A DNA stretch of 64,000 nt from Knoxdaviesia capensis (Eukaryota; Ascomycota; Sordariomycetes; Microascales; Gondwanamycetaceae): positions 5,404,981 to 5,468,980 of the forward strand of contig LNGK01000008.1 of NCBI GenBank assembly GCA_001510575.1. Direction: 5' to 3'. Position numbers and translations under genes: made by a program. This document shows, in pieces, positions 9,782-21,631 of the stretch (position 1 is the stretch's first letter; every line of letters begins with the position of its first letter). The notes beneath the pieces are model-generated. The model was given only the letters and a program-made list of their open reading frames with translations. It was not told where the DNA came from and did not search any database.

Positions 9782-11895
9782 TTAGAGAGCAAACAAAGCC
9801 AGGAGCGCGGCCACAAACATTCCCATCGGCGCAGGGATGTCAACGTGGTGGGCGGCGCCGGGCTGGAGAGTTGGGCCGGTAGCCGAAGCCGTGGTGGTGG
9901 TGGTGGTGGTGGTGGTGGTGGAGTGTGACGAGGTCGTTGATCTCGACGACGAGGACGACGGCGAAGACGACGGCGGGGGAGGGGAGGAAGACGGGGTGGT
10001 GGTGGTGGACGACGGCGGCGGCGGAGTTGAGGACGATGACTCCGGCGCGGTGGTGGTGGGAGTGGTCTCCGGCGGGGGAGGGGTGGTGTTGGTGCTGGGC
10101 TCCTCTGGCTCTGGGGTGGTGGTGGTGGGCTCCTCCGGCTCCTCGGTGGTGGTGGTGGGCTCCTCCGGCTCCTCGGTGGTGGCGGTGGTGGTGGGCTCCT
10201 GTGGCTCCGCAGTGGTCTCCGGCGGGGGCGTGCTGGACGAGCTGGCGGTGGACGAGGTGGTGCCGGGCAGCTGCGGCTCGGCGGGCACGCCCGAGCAGTA
10301 GTCGATGAACTGCTGGAACTTGGGCGTGAGGTAGTTGCCGGTGATGGTCTCGGCGAGGCCGGGCGGGGCGCGCAGCTCCACGCACTCGTAGCACGACGCC
10401 AGGTCCTCGGAGAACTGGCTGTCGGAGCGGCACAGCTCGTTGGTCTTTCCCACACGCTGGGCCTCGAGGAACGCGTTGTTGCACACGTCGTAGCACACCG
10501 CCGGCACAATCGTCTCGTCGCGGCGGCCCAGGCCGCGTGCAGCCACAGCCTGCTTCTCCGCCAGGTCGGCGCGCTCGCGCAGCGCCTCGGCAGCCCCGAC
10601 CGCGCGCTTGCCGGGGCCGGGCGTCGGGTCGGGCGGGAAGTGCGTGAGGGTGGCCTGCGAGGCGTAGTTCCCGCCAATAGTCTTGACGATGGTCCTGCCG
10701 TGCTTGACGGTGGTGATGACGCAGGGGTCGAGGAAGATGTCGAACGACAGGCCGAAAGCGTTGGGGTTGAGGTTGAAGAAGCCGAGGTTCTGCGGCACGT
10801 TGCCGACGGCGTCGGGCGCCCACTCGGCGCGGCGGTAGCCGGGCGCCGGCTTGCACAGGTGCGGCGAGCACACGTACGTGGCGTCGGGCGAGTCGGCCCA
10901 GAAGTTGCAGGTCTCGGGCATGTCGGGCGTGCACACGAAGCCGGGCGGGCAGCCGAAGGTGAACTCGGGCACGATGCACGTGGGCAGAGGCGCGGCGGAC
11001 GACGTGGTGGTGGGCTTCGGGTGCGTGCGTTTATTCACCATACCGACGATCTGCGGGAGCTCGCGGCCAAACACGGCGGCGGCGACAGTCGGGGTCGGCG
11101 CCGGGCAGGTGGTGATGGCGGGCAGGATGGTGGTGGTGACGGCCGGGAGGGTGACGGTGATGGTGCTGAGCAGGGTTTCCGTCTCGGTCTCGGTCTCCGT
11201 CTCCGTCTCAGTCTCGGTTTCCGTCTCGGTCTCCGTCTCGGTTTCAGTCTCCGTCTCGGTCTTGGTGTTGGTGACGGTCTTGGTGGTGGTCGCGGTGGCG
11301 GTGGTGGTGCTGGTGTAGCGCTCGGTCTCCAGCTTGGTGGTGGTGTCGACGATGGTGGTCGACTTGGTCACGGTCGACCAGAGGGTCTCGGTGATGGTGA
11401 TACATGTCGGCTCCGGGTTGGTGCGCTTGTTGGGGCCGACGGGTGTTGAGCACACGGGGTACTTTGTTGTGGTGACGGGGAAGGACTGCGGGTTGTGTTA
11501 GGATGGACTTACGCAGACACACAGACAGGGTGAGGCGGGGCAGACGGCGACTTACGGAGATGTACGTCGACACCGAGGTGTAGGTGACGATGCTGGTGTT
11601 GGTGGTGAAGTATGTTGTGGGCTTGATGGCGGTGTAAGTGACGGTGGTGGTGACGCTGGCAGAGGCATGTTTGTTAGCCACACCGCAATGAAGCAGAAAA
11701 AGAGGCTGAAGCTGTAGGAGCAACACGAGCAGCCACAGTCGCAGAAAAAGAAAAAAAAAGCAATGACGGCCAAAAAACACCGGCCGGGCGACGATGCGCC
11801 TCGGGACGCGAAACTTACGGAGGCGGACACGACGGACACGTGGCCGAGGCGAGGCCGGCAGCTCCAAGAGCCAACAAAGCTGACTTGAAGAGCAT
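9782..11895 (-). CDS. Secreted, probably GPI-anchored Ser/Thr-rich cell-surface protein
   Basis: Three exons: 11819-11895, 11556-11655 and 9782-11485 (introns of 163 and 70 bases, GTAAGT donors), giving 626 residues. The ATG at 11895 starts a clear signal peptide, MLFKSALLALGAAGLASA, cut before TCPSC. Next is a Thr-rich segment, then a run of alternating Thr-Glu dipeptides near residues 137-166. A cysteine-containing central domain follows (FGCPPGFVC, CNFW, CYDVCNNAF, CYECVELR). The long Pro/Thr/Glu/Ser-rich stalk has repeated EEPTTTT blocks and poly-Thr. The C-terminus is hydrophobic (MGMFVAALLALFAL) after a small-residue stretch, as in GPI signals. The layout is that of a fungal wall protein or adhesin. 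The cysteine domain is not one I can name. Exon 1 was placed from the signal peptide and a frame-preserving GTAAGT donor. Confidence 0.85.
10097..10205 (-). repeat. In-frame repeat coding EEP-TTTT stalk blocks
   Basis: Tandem copies of roughly 30 bases (GGCTCCTCCGGCTCCTCGGT-type units on the + strand) encode Glu-Glu-Pro/Thr4 blocks in the stalk of the GPI protein. Copies are near-identical, so copy number may vary between strains. Confidence 0.75.
11178..11265 (-). repeat. Hexanucleotide repeat coding a Thr-Glu array
   Basis: About fourteen or fifteen consecutive units of form GTCTCG/GTCTCC/GTTTCC on the + strand. On the coding strand they read ACN-GAR (Thr-Glu). Third-position differences between units show an old, partly diverged array. 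Frame is kept with each unit gained or lost. Confidence 0.85.
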
Positions 11896-12610
11896 GGCTG
11901 GTGTGTCTGCTGTGTCTTTTATTTCTTTGTCGGGAGGATCACGGGCGGTGGCTGTGGAGGGGAGCCCGAAAGATCTCTTTGTTTTTCCGATCCTCTCTTT
12001 CTCTTTGTTCTCTATGCGGACCTTGCAGAGGACTATGTACAGGTCGTGGGGGCGGGAGACGTATATACACGCGGGTTGACGAGGATGGTGAAGCGAGCTA
12101 CTCCATATGTACAGCTGAGAGGAGGAGAATGAGAGAGCTCAGATCGACTATCCCGCGGAATTGAGAGAGCGGACAACGAGAAGGGTGAAGCTGGAGAGAG
12201 AGAGAGGGAAGGGAGAAAGAGGGAGGTTAGAGGAGAGGAAGAGCGAGGTTCGGAAGAAGGAGAAGAGAGACGGAGAAAATAAAGGAGAACTGACGGGAGT
12301 AAAAGGGAGAGGAAGAGAGAAGAGAGGAAGCGAATAAGCAAGCAGATGCATGCAGGTCTGGGTGAACGGTGACAGAGGGGCGGAACAGGGTTAGGTGTAG
12401 GTTGGAGGGGACGGGACTTACATCCAGCCAGGGCCCGGAACGGCCAGAAGCGCACAAACAGGGCAACAAAAGCGAGCGTGGGGAAGAAATTGGGTGAAGC
12501 GACTGTGGGTGTGCGAACAAACAGAAAGAGACTTCGGACGGTGAGCAGGGGAGGGGAAGAAGAGAAAAGAGAAAAGAGAAGAAGAAAAGACGAGGAGGAG
12601 AGAGGCAGAC

Positions 12611-12650
12611 GAGAGAGAAAGAAAGAGAGAGAGAGAGAGAGAGAGAGGAG
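12611..12650. repeat. (GA)n microsatellite
   Basis: Nearly pure GA dinucleotides at the end of a 500-base purine-rich stretch upstream of the GPI-protein gene. Confidence 0.9.
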
Positions 12651-13940
12651 CTATGGTGAGGATAGTGGCGATAGCAACGGCGGAGAAGAGACACACACAC
12701 ACACATACAAACAGTTCCCTACAGCGATGAGAGAGGACGAGGAGAGTGGTCTGCCTTTGCCAGGCTGTTTTTCTCTCTTCTCTGCTGTTCCGCTTTGGTT
12801 GGCCTTGTCCGGGGGTGACAGTTAAAGGTGGAGAGAGGTTGGGTTGGATTTCCTCTTTTTTTCTTTTTCTTTCTTCCCTGTCCGGAGCAGCCAGAACAGA
12901 GCTGATACGAACATATATACCTGCATATAACCACCAAGCTCTCTCTCTTTTCTGTCTCTCAGTGTCTTTGCCTGGATTTCATGCACCCTGGACGCCTTTC
13001 CTTCAGCACGGGCGAGAGAGACCGGAGTCCGCGGAAATTATGTATTGCAGGTATCAGGAGGATTTCTCTAAAATCAAATAAGATGAAAGAGTGACAGAAA
13101 GGATTCACTCATTTTAAAGAAAAAGAAATGAAAAGAAAGAAAAGAAAACCGAGGCAGTGTACTACTACTACTGACTTGCTGTATCACTCGGGACCAAGTG
13201 CACGAAAACTAATAATGGGCACAATTCCCGGACGTCGGAGAGTTTTCTGCGAAGTGACACTTTTCTCTGCGCTTATTTCGCGTTCCAGGGCCCCCCCAAG
13301 GACAACTTCTGCCTTCTCTACACTGCTGGATGTCTGCAACCCTCTGCGGGCGTGAGCCAGCCGGTGGAAAATCACTCATGATGTCTGGATCTCTTGACAG
13401 TCGAGCCGTCCTAGGGTTAGGGTTCCTTCCGCCTCTCCCGCCGCAGGATCACTGAGATCTCATGGTGGCCTTTCCCGCTATTTTAAGTGTTTCTTCACTC
13501 TGTGCGTGTGTCCACGCCGGCTGTGACCTTTTGGCCGAGCGGACTGGTGCTTTCGAAGAAATTATATTACTCTGCAGATACGTAACCGGGACATTGAACG
13601 CCTTTTGCCCAGGAAAATGCACATTTCCGGTAGAGAAGGCAGTAAGTAAGTCAACGACGGTGGGAGCTTCTGTGCCGGCTGACGGCTGACGGATGCTCGG
13701 CTCGTGTTGTTGATACTCCTTTTCCGGGAAATGTGGAGGATGCGAGCTGCTCTCGTCGGACCGCTGCTTTGCTTCGCTTTAGACCTGTTTGCTTTGTTTG
13801 CTCCGGTGGGAGTCCGATCGGGCACTGGAATGTAATACTCGTCGAGCCGTTTATTTTTTCGTGATGGGGGAGGTCCCGGATAGATCGAGACCCGGCCCGC
13901 TACTACTCTGGTGTGTCTATGCATGATCGTGTAAGAACAC

Positions 13941-13960
13941 GCGTGTGTGTGTGTGTGTGC
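13941..13960. repeat. (GT)n microsatellite
   Basis: Uninterrupted GT dinucleotides, about eight or nine units, in the gene-poor spacer. Confidence 0.9.
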
Positions 13961-14779
13961 GGCAGCCAGAACCCGGGATTTGCTGACATCCCAGACCACG
14001 GCGCACATATATGAGCTGCAAGGAGCGAGCGAAGTGATAATCAAATCAAACAAAATTACCCGCTGCCCGAGATGACGGCAGGACAAGAGAAATGAGGGGC
14101 GAACCAAAATACCTTCGCTTACTTTTGTTCTCTTGTTTCTTTCTGCTTCTGTTCTCTCAATCCCGGACTCGTGGGCTGTCGTGCACCAACAAGCAGCAAA
14201 CCTTGCAACATGGGTGCCGGGCAGAGAAGCGACGGTGCCAAGGATGGTGATGATGGGTGATATGGAATGAAATCAGCAGGGCTATCGACACTGAAAGACT
14301 GAACGAGAAAACAGAAATCCTTGGGCTTGGCTTGCAAGGGTAGTACTTGAATCCCTCCAGCCCCCCTGTTTTTCCCTTACCATATGTGACACTGGGTGTT
14401 GGACTGTTGGTGATGGGGAATTTGGGGCTTCGGCGGTTCACTGACCCAGATGAGCGTCAGCCGTCGTCCAAGCGCCAATTTCGAGTGGCCACGACATGTG
14501 GCTTGTGTGTTGTATACAGAGGCGTATATCACAGGGTTGTGTACGGAGAGTCCTTGTGTGCGGTGGTATCTCCTACCGCTACCGTACAGAAAGATGAGAG
14601 AGTCTGTCTTCCCCCGCCGCCAGACCTTATCAGCTCCGGCTCCGTCTGACAAAGCGTTGGCGATGTGGGCAATTCCGTTGAGTAATCCGATCATCCTGTC
14701 AACGGCTCTTTCGCGGTTCGCCTGGACCCCCGGTGCACCCTCTCGTTCTAGCCAGATTGAGATAGCCTTACGAGCACCA

Positions 14780-14822
14780 GAGAGAAAGAGAGAGAGAGAG
14801 TGTGTGTGTGTGTGTGCGTGTG
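14780..14822. repeat. Compound (GA)n(TG)n microsatellite
   Basis: A GA run passes directly into a TG run, a compound array in non-coding DNA. Confidence 0.9.
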
Positions 14823-15076
14823 TTTGTACCCCACCTCCACTCGCCAAAAGTGGCCAAGTCCGATATGCGGGGAGGTGGCTGGGATGTTGCGTTTCTGGCT
14901 TTTCATTTTGCCTTTCCGAGCCCTGCATCGCTCGTCCTTCAACAGACCACATCTAACGAGAAGGAGAGAGAGAGAGACAGTTTGCTGGTCTTTCGCCACA
15001 GAACCTGTGTCTGGCCCTCAATAGACAAGCGCATGGAACCCGAGAAGAAAGGAAAGAAAGAAAAAGAAGAAAGGGG

Positions 15077-15095
15077 AAAAAAAAAAAAAAAAAAA
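15077..15095. repeat. Poly-A run (19 A)
   Basis: Homopolymer A within an A/G-rich tract. I see no target-site duplication or coding remnant upstream that would make it a retroposon tail. Confidence 0.8.
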
Positions 15096-18000
15096 GGGAA
15101 AAAAAGACAAGAGCTCGTCACCTGCATATCAACAAGCGGCTGAAAAACAACAACTACAACAACAAGCACAAAAAAGTGCTCGTCGCTGGTCGAACTTCCC
15201 CATCCAGTATGCCGTGGTTCCCAGAGACCAAACAGGACAAGGGCCCTCGATTATGCTGTCCAAGGCAGAGTGCATAAGATCACAGGCACAACAACACAGA
15301 CAGACAGATACTGGCAATGGAACCGCGGGATACCGGTGTGGTGACACTGCGGTATCTGTCTCTCTCTGTTCGGCTTGCTCCCCTCTCCCTTCCCAGCCAG
15401 AAATGCCACCAGTCGCGCCAAAGCAACCCTTCATTGTACAATACAGTATGCACAGTCAGAGCCGCTCTTCTGGTGTCCGGGCAGGCTTTCAGACGGAGGT
15501 TCACGTTGAGGCTTTTCGGGCCCCCGAGCGAGAATCAATCACCTGCAGAGTTGCAGTCGCGGTTACCAATTCTCTTCCCGGCGGGTTTCTCGCCTTCTTT
15601 GTGGTCGGCTTGGCCCAGCGAGGTGGTTCTTTCGTGCCTTGATCCCCGTTGCGAACTAAATATAAAAAATAAAATAATAAGAAACACCCCGAACCTTGGG
15701 CGACTCCAACACATCAATAACGTTATTGAAGGCCCCCCCGTTTTCCCCTCCCGTCAAACTACTGCCCATTGACAGAGAACGGGTTCTTGGACGTGCATTC
15801 CAGACACGGGAGAACCACAGACAGTGGGCAACAAAAAGTCAAACTAAGAAAATGGTGGCGATAGTCTCTCGTCCTTCTCACTCGCTCGCTCGCTTGGTGT
15901 TGCTTGCTTCGCTTGTGCTAGTTCCAAAAGCTTTTTTTTTCTATTTTTTTTTCTAGGTCACTTCTGGCCTGGCCTAAACGAATAACAACAGATGTGTGTC
16001 TACAAATCCGTCGTCTGAGGGGAGTAAATCCGGTGAAGTTTGCCTACGGGGTATCAGGAGAAAAAAGCACAGACATACGGTGACCAGGGTCGGAGAGAGA
16101 CCGGCCCCCCTCAACACAGGCGAGAGAGGAGGAGATATATCACGAGAACCCACACCCGCCATCGCAAAGTTCGTGATGTTCTGAGAGCGCCAGACGGGTG
16201 GCTTGCTTCCCGCTAATCCCGAAGAGCTTAAACGCACCGTCGGTGCAATGGATCATCGCCAGACAACACATCACATCCATCACACCAGAGAGCAGGGAAT
16301 ACGAGGTTTGCATTCTTGGTTGAGGACGAGCTAAGCAAAAAGGAAGAAACCACACTTGGCCGGGATGGGACAAACAGGCGAGCGAGCAACGGCCAGCGCC
16401 AGGATTACGCTCTTGCGAGAGCTTTGGCGTCTGTTCCCTATAGGGTCTAACCCGCCGGCCGGGGTGTATCTACGAGCATCTCTCTGCTGTACTGCATATC
16501 TGGTCGTCCTGGAGGGAAGCTATTTTGCCGTCTTTGCTGTTCTTTTTGCTGTCAATCTTTTCTGTTGTCCCTCCCATTCACATGGTGGGTTACGTTGTAC
16601 CCCGACGGTCGAGGTGATTCCAATTTCCGTCGCCGAGATTTGGAAGCCGGGGCAGAATAGAGAGGCAGCCCAAGAAGACAATGAATGAATGGCAAGACTC
16701 GCGCGGGCCAAGTTTCGCGGCCGGAAAATTGCCAGCAAGTCTCGGCAGCTTGCTGTGGTCAAATCAAACATCTCCCTCCTCCATCTTTCGCTTCCTCCAG
16801 GCCGTCCTCACGGACCACGCAAACATGCCCAGGCAAAATCAAGAGATAGCTCCAACCGAGCCGAGAAATGCAGCTCTCCAGTGGCGGATATCCCAGTCTT
16901 TTGCTGCTCTGCATCGCACCGAGTCCTCTCACGCCACCGTTCAGCTGAGCCGGCCCAGAACTTAATCTCACACATCCTTCATTCTGTTTGGTCTCTCTGC
17001 AGACACTTTTGACCCTGCCTGTGGCAACAACACGATCCAGAACAACTCCAAGGGTGTGCCACCACCCACAACTGGCTTTTTGTTGGCCCAGACTAGGCCG
17101 TGTTGGGATGTGGGTGGTGTCCCCCGGTATCTTAGGGTTTAGGGTTCGCGGCCTGGGTTTCTGATAGATCATTAAGTCGCTCCGTATCTGGGAACATTCG
17201 ACCGAGAATGGAATGCATGGGAGGGGGGGAGGGGCAAGAGAGCTCCTTTGCAAGAGAGCTCAAGTGACCCAATCTTGCCGTCGTGTGTGTACTGTCGTTT
17301 CTGTTTCTCTTCCTTGTGCTCGGGAACACGACAACGACGAAAAAGTCTGCCTGGGTGAATGCACCTCCACACATCTGCATGGCCGAGGCCGGCCTCCAAC
17401 AACCAGGTGTTCGTATTCCGCCTCAGCGTGAAAGTACCTGCACACAAGAGAAGCCCCATATCCAGTATGCACACATAACTCGCCTCTTTGGGGGAGCCCG
17501 AGAAAGCGGCCGTGGGTGAGGGTGCGTGTCTCGCAGCCGGGTCCTCCCCCAATCACAGGCTGCCAGCTGTAGCCCACCCAGCTTCTGTGGCTCGTATCTG
17601 GAGGATTGCTTTTGTGTTGTCTGTCTCTTTGTCCGAGTCGCTGAAGTGCGGGGACACCACACACACACACACGCACACACGCCATACTGTACGAGGACCC
17701 AAACCGGAGAAAAGAAACCACATTGGCCTTGCGGGAGAGAGAGCAGAGCGGGGAATCCGGGCTACAGAGAGAATACTGGAATGGTTGGTCGCTTAATTTG
17801 GGTGGCCCTACCTACAGTATATCACGGCTCTGATATAGGGTAATTAATCCTGGGCTGACCTGGCTGTTGAACGATGGGGGCGAGGCGATGATTCACGGGA
17901 GCTGGGCCATCGTACTGTAGTCTGTCGATCATTGGCTTGGGCGGGGCGGAGAAGCGACCATTGTGTGTTGTGTGTTGTGTGTCTGGCCGGGCCGTGCACT

Positions 18001-20509
18001 CTCTGTGTCTCCCTCTGTGTATGCATAAGTGTCGTCGATTGTACAGTACGCATCTCACATACCAGAGGGCTTGCTGAATGTACCACTCTCGTGATCATCG
18101 CCGAGATGAGCAGGAACAGTCAGTACCCAGACTCCCGCAGAGTTATCATCACCATGGGCCTCCGGAAACTGACGCAGGACTGCAGAAGAGTAACAACAAC
18201 AACATTTACTTCATCCTTTTCTCGGGTCCCGGTCGGCCGGGATTCCACGTTCTCTCGTTCTCTCTCTCTGTCTGTAGCTTTCTGTGCGTAGAAAGTCAGC
18301 TACTGACAAGTGACAACTCGTCGATCTCCGTCGCTTTGACTCTCCTCCCCCAAAGTTCCTGCTGACGCGAGAGCGAAGGAAAAAACTTCTTCCTCAGCCC
18401 TCCAGCATCCTCTTCTCTCAGGTCGATATGAGGGCTCTGCTATAGGGGACACAAACCCCGGCCAGGGCCCTGGAATCATGGGTTCTCTCGCCACGCACAT
18501 TCTGTGCCCCGTGGTGGTGGCATCCAGTCCACAAATACCTGGGATTCCAGCCCTTTCTTTCTTTCTTTTCCCGACTGCAACGCTCCTGGCTCGTTCTCGC
18601 GCCTTTTCCGTCTTCTCCTCTAGGGCGGCGTGGCCCGTCCGCAAGCCTTCAGACGGTGTGAATGAATGCTACACTCCATAGAACCTCTAGTCCTTCCTGT
18701 CCCTTTTTTGGTGAGCCGGGGCCCCGATCGGCGTGCCCGAACCAGTCCCCATCGCGAGAGCCACGGCCGAATATGCGCAGAACAGAGAGAAAAGTGAACA
18801 TCTTCATGACCATCCATCCCCCGGCTGTCGGGAATAACGACAGAAACCGTTCTTGGTTCTCTTCGGGGAATCTAACGGCGAAGACGGACCAAGACCTCTG
18901 CTGGCACTTCCCAGGCTTCCATTTTCTCGCACTTCCTTATCATGTATCTACAGTATTGCCTGCACAAAGTTACCGCCACCTCGGGAGGGGAAGGGAGAGG
19001 AGGCTTCTGACTTTGCGCCTTTCTCCTCGGTTCTCCCCCATGCTACAGTACAGTATACCGATACGGTGATATTCCCGACCGGCTCGGAGCTTCAACATGA
19101 ATCACGGCCGTGCGATCAACTCCGCCAGCTGGTGCATTTTCGGTCGAGTTTCCACGCCAACAGCGGCCTTCTGCATGTAATCTCACCAAGCATAACAGGC
19201 TAAGCTGCTCTCGCCGATCATCTGATGACTTGACTGGCGAACGCGCCGCCGTGGCACTTTCTACTGTCGAATCTCACATAATACGGAGAGAAACATCGCG
19301 ACCAGCGATGGAACGTTGGCACTTTTTCTCTGTCTTTCGCGGTCCTTTTCCCCTCCCCTCCCCCTCTCCTCTTTTTCTTCTGCCTCTTTTTGGCTGCCTT
19401 GCAGAAGATCCATCGCCCAAGATCGCATGTTTGGTCAGTCTGGAAGTGTGGAGTTATGCTGAGGATTCGTAAGCAAGTCAACAGCAGGTGAGATACGACC
19501 AGCGACATCGAATCGGCCAAGAAGAGGCACCAACAAAGCGGTGAGATTCTTATTCTCCTTGGGCTGGGGGGTTTTTTTCTCTCTTCTTTTTCTCTCTTCA
19601 ATAAGTCATCCGGTTTTCTCTGGGTTTCTCTCTTTCTCGACTGGCTAATCCCTGGACGCTGGTTGATGCTCACACACTTTCCACTGGCGTCGGCCTTGGA
19701 CGGACGGGATGTGCCTTGTGCTAAAAAGTCAAAAGCTGGACTATTTCTTGCACTATTCTGGCGTTCCTGGGGGACCTAAAAGCCAAAAACCGGAGACTGG
19801 CAACGGGTTGTGGGCTGGTTTTTGGCTTCTTTCTTAAGATAAAAAAAAAATTAAAAAAAAAGGAAAAAAAAAAGAAAGAGAAAAAAAAAAAAGACGCTGG
19901 CGGCGCTGGTGGTGCACGTAGGTTCCGCAGGGGTTCAGCGCCATCTCGGTAGTCGGCGGTGGTTGGGATACAAGGACTTTCTCTCTCTCTCACTGATCCC
20001 AGTCTCTTGCGCCCGAGTCTATCACCAACACCGACAGAGAGAAACACCAGAAAGTCTGAAAGCCAAACCCAGAGTCGCAGACGTCAAGGTGGAAACGAAA
20101 GATGTGGTGTGGCTTAGGGTTAGGGTCTACGGACTATCACGACCAGTGGAGCTGTGATGCAGCCACGATCTCTCGCTCACTGTGGAGGACATTGGAACCG
20201 TTACAGCTTGTGTCAAGTACAGCTTCAGCGCACTCCGGCTGTTGGAATACCTCCGGAAAGCCCGTAAACCACTTCAGCTGCGACCTGCTAGCTTATATAT
20301 ACTCGTACTCTGCAGATACGTGGATTCTCTACAGGCTTTATAGAGAACTATATGAGCCCTGCATGCTCCAAGCCCGCTTAGCCACCCACTATATTTATGT
20401 TAAACACGTCGGTTGCAGCTTTCTATCTGCATGTGTATCTATCTCTATCTCTGTGTCCATCTTCCAGCCTCGTACTCGATGCAGGTCTGCATACACCGTC
20501 TCTTCTCTC

Positions 20510-20512
<3 letters not shown>

Positions 20513-20549
<37 letters not shown>
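20513..20549. repeat. (CT)n microsatellite
   Basis: About eighteen CT units within the pyrimidine-rich region upstream of the kelch gene. Confidence 0.9.
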
Positions 20550-20552
<3 letters not shown>

Positions 20553-20893
20553 CTTGTTACCAGCCCACCCACACTCTTTTCTTCCTTTTCCCTCTTCCAG
20601 GGCCCCAGCTCTGCAGTAGTATCGTAGCATTGGCCAGCCAAACCCACCATCCCACACGTAAAAATAGAAGCACACCATTCCCAAATGTCTGCTGTCGACT
20701 GTTTGACGGCCCACTAGCTGAAGGTCTGGCTGGCCAGGACGCAAAGTGCCTGTTTTCTCCCTCTTTTGTCCTTTCTCTCGGTTTCGCTTGGTAGCTGGAT
20801 GACACCTGGATCGCTTCTATTCCTCTTCTGTCTCTTCTTCCGGTGTTCCTTTGGGTCTGTTCCCAATGTTCACAGCCCGCCTTACAACCAACT

Positions 20894-20897
<4 letters not shown>

Positions 20898-20934
<37 letters not shown>
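20898..20934. repeat. (CA)n microsatellite
   Basis: About eighteen CA units, 0.7 kb upstream of the kelch gene start. Confidence 0.9.
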
Positions 20935-20935
<1 letters not shown>

Positions 20936-21631
20936 GTTTTCTCACCACATTCCCCCGATCAATCCGGGCCTCTCCATCCTCTCCCCCTCACAAATCCTGA
21001 TCCTTATTCTGAATTTTCACCTCTTTTCTACCCTCTCCTCTCCTCTCCACATTATCTCGACGGCTGTCTGAGTCGTTTGATTTACCTTCACTCCTCTCTC
21101 CTTTCTCTCCTCCTCTTCCTCTAAAAAGTACCTTCAATCCGTCTCAGCATCCGGCAATTTTGTTCTTGGGACCTGGGTCCATTTCTATTCTCCTCTGTTG
21201 TTTTATACTATTTTTTTTTATTCGAGAGTGTTCGTTCCCTGCTTCTCTTCTTGTTACCGCTTCTGGATATCCGCCCAGCGTAACGGTCTCTTTGTTCCAT
21301 CACCGATATATTGAGTTTGCTATCGTCCATCTTTAACCCTCTTCGCGGTTTTCTCCCTCTCTATCTATTTTTCTGCATTGCCTCCATTTTCTGTTGTGAT
21401 ACTGGTGTTTCTTTCCCTACATCTCGATGGTTTCAACCGGTCTTACTGAAGACAACTCCTCTTGACCGTTTGGCTTGTCTTTTCGCTTTATCCCTCTTCC
21501 GGATACCCACAGGACCTAGGACTTGTCCTGGAAGATTAAAGAAGCATTGAAAAGAAAAAAGTAACGGTGACTGTTTCTTTCGGGTAAACGGGAAGGTAAA
21601 AAAAAAAGAGAGCCCCCGAACTTCGCCCGGC

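Larger units (their letters stand above)
11896..21631. other. Gene-poor 9.7 kb spacer
   Basis: No frame here has a recognisable domain, and the longer ones (150-230 codons) overlap each other on both strands or are low complexity. It holds a purine-rich tract at 12160-12660 (pyrimidine on the minus strand, upstream of the GPI gene), several dinucleotide arrays, a 19-A run at 15077-15095, three telomere-repeat-like motifs (13412, 17132, 20114) and a cluster of TACAGTA/TACTGTA words at 17685-19055. From 20400 to 21560 the + strand is C+T-rich, probably promoter/leader of the kelch gene. Non-coding transcripts cannot be excluded. Confidence 0.55.

Noticed and set aside
12227..12706. 159-codon minus-strand Ser/Leu-rich frame resembling a membrane protein
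   Set aside because: It is the translation of a pyrimidine microsatellite tract, low complexity throughout.
14377..14956. Overlapping 191- and 168-codon frames on opposite strands
   Set aside because: They overlap fully, include GA/TG microsatellite translations and have no recognisable motif.
15077..15095. A run as a possible retroposon tail
   Set aside because: No target-site duplication and no coding or internal promoter remnant next to it.
20102..20794. 230-codon + strand frame
   Set aside because: Contains a Ser-Leu run from the CT microsatellite and no domain; it lies in the probable kelch-gene promoter.
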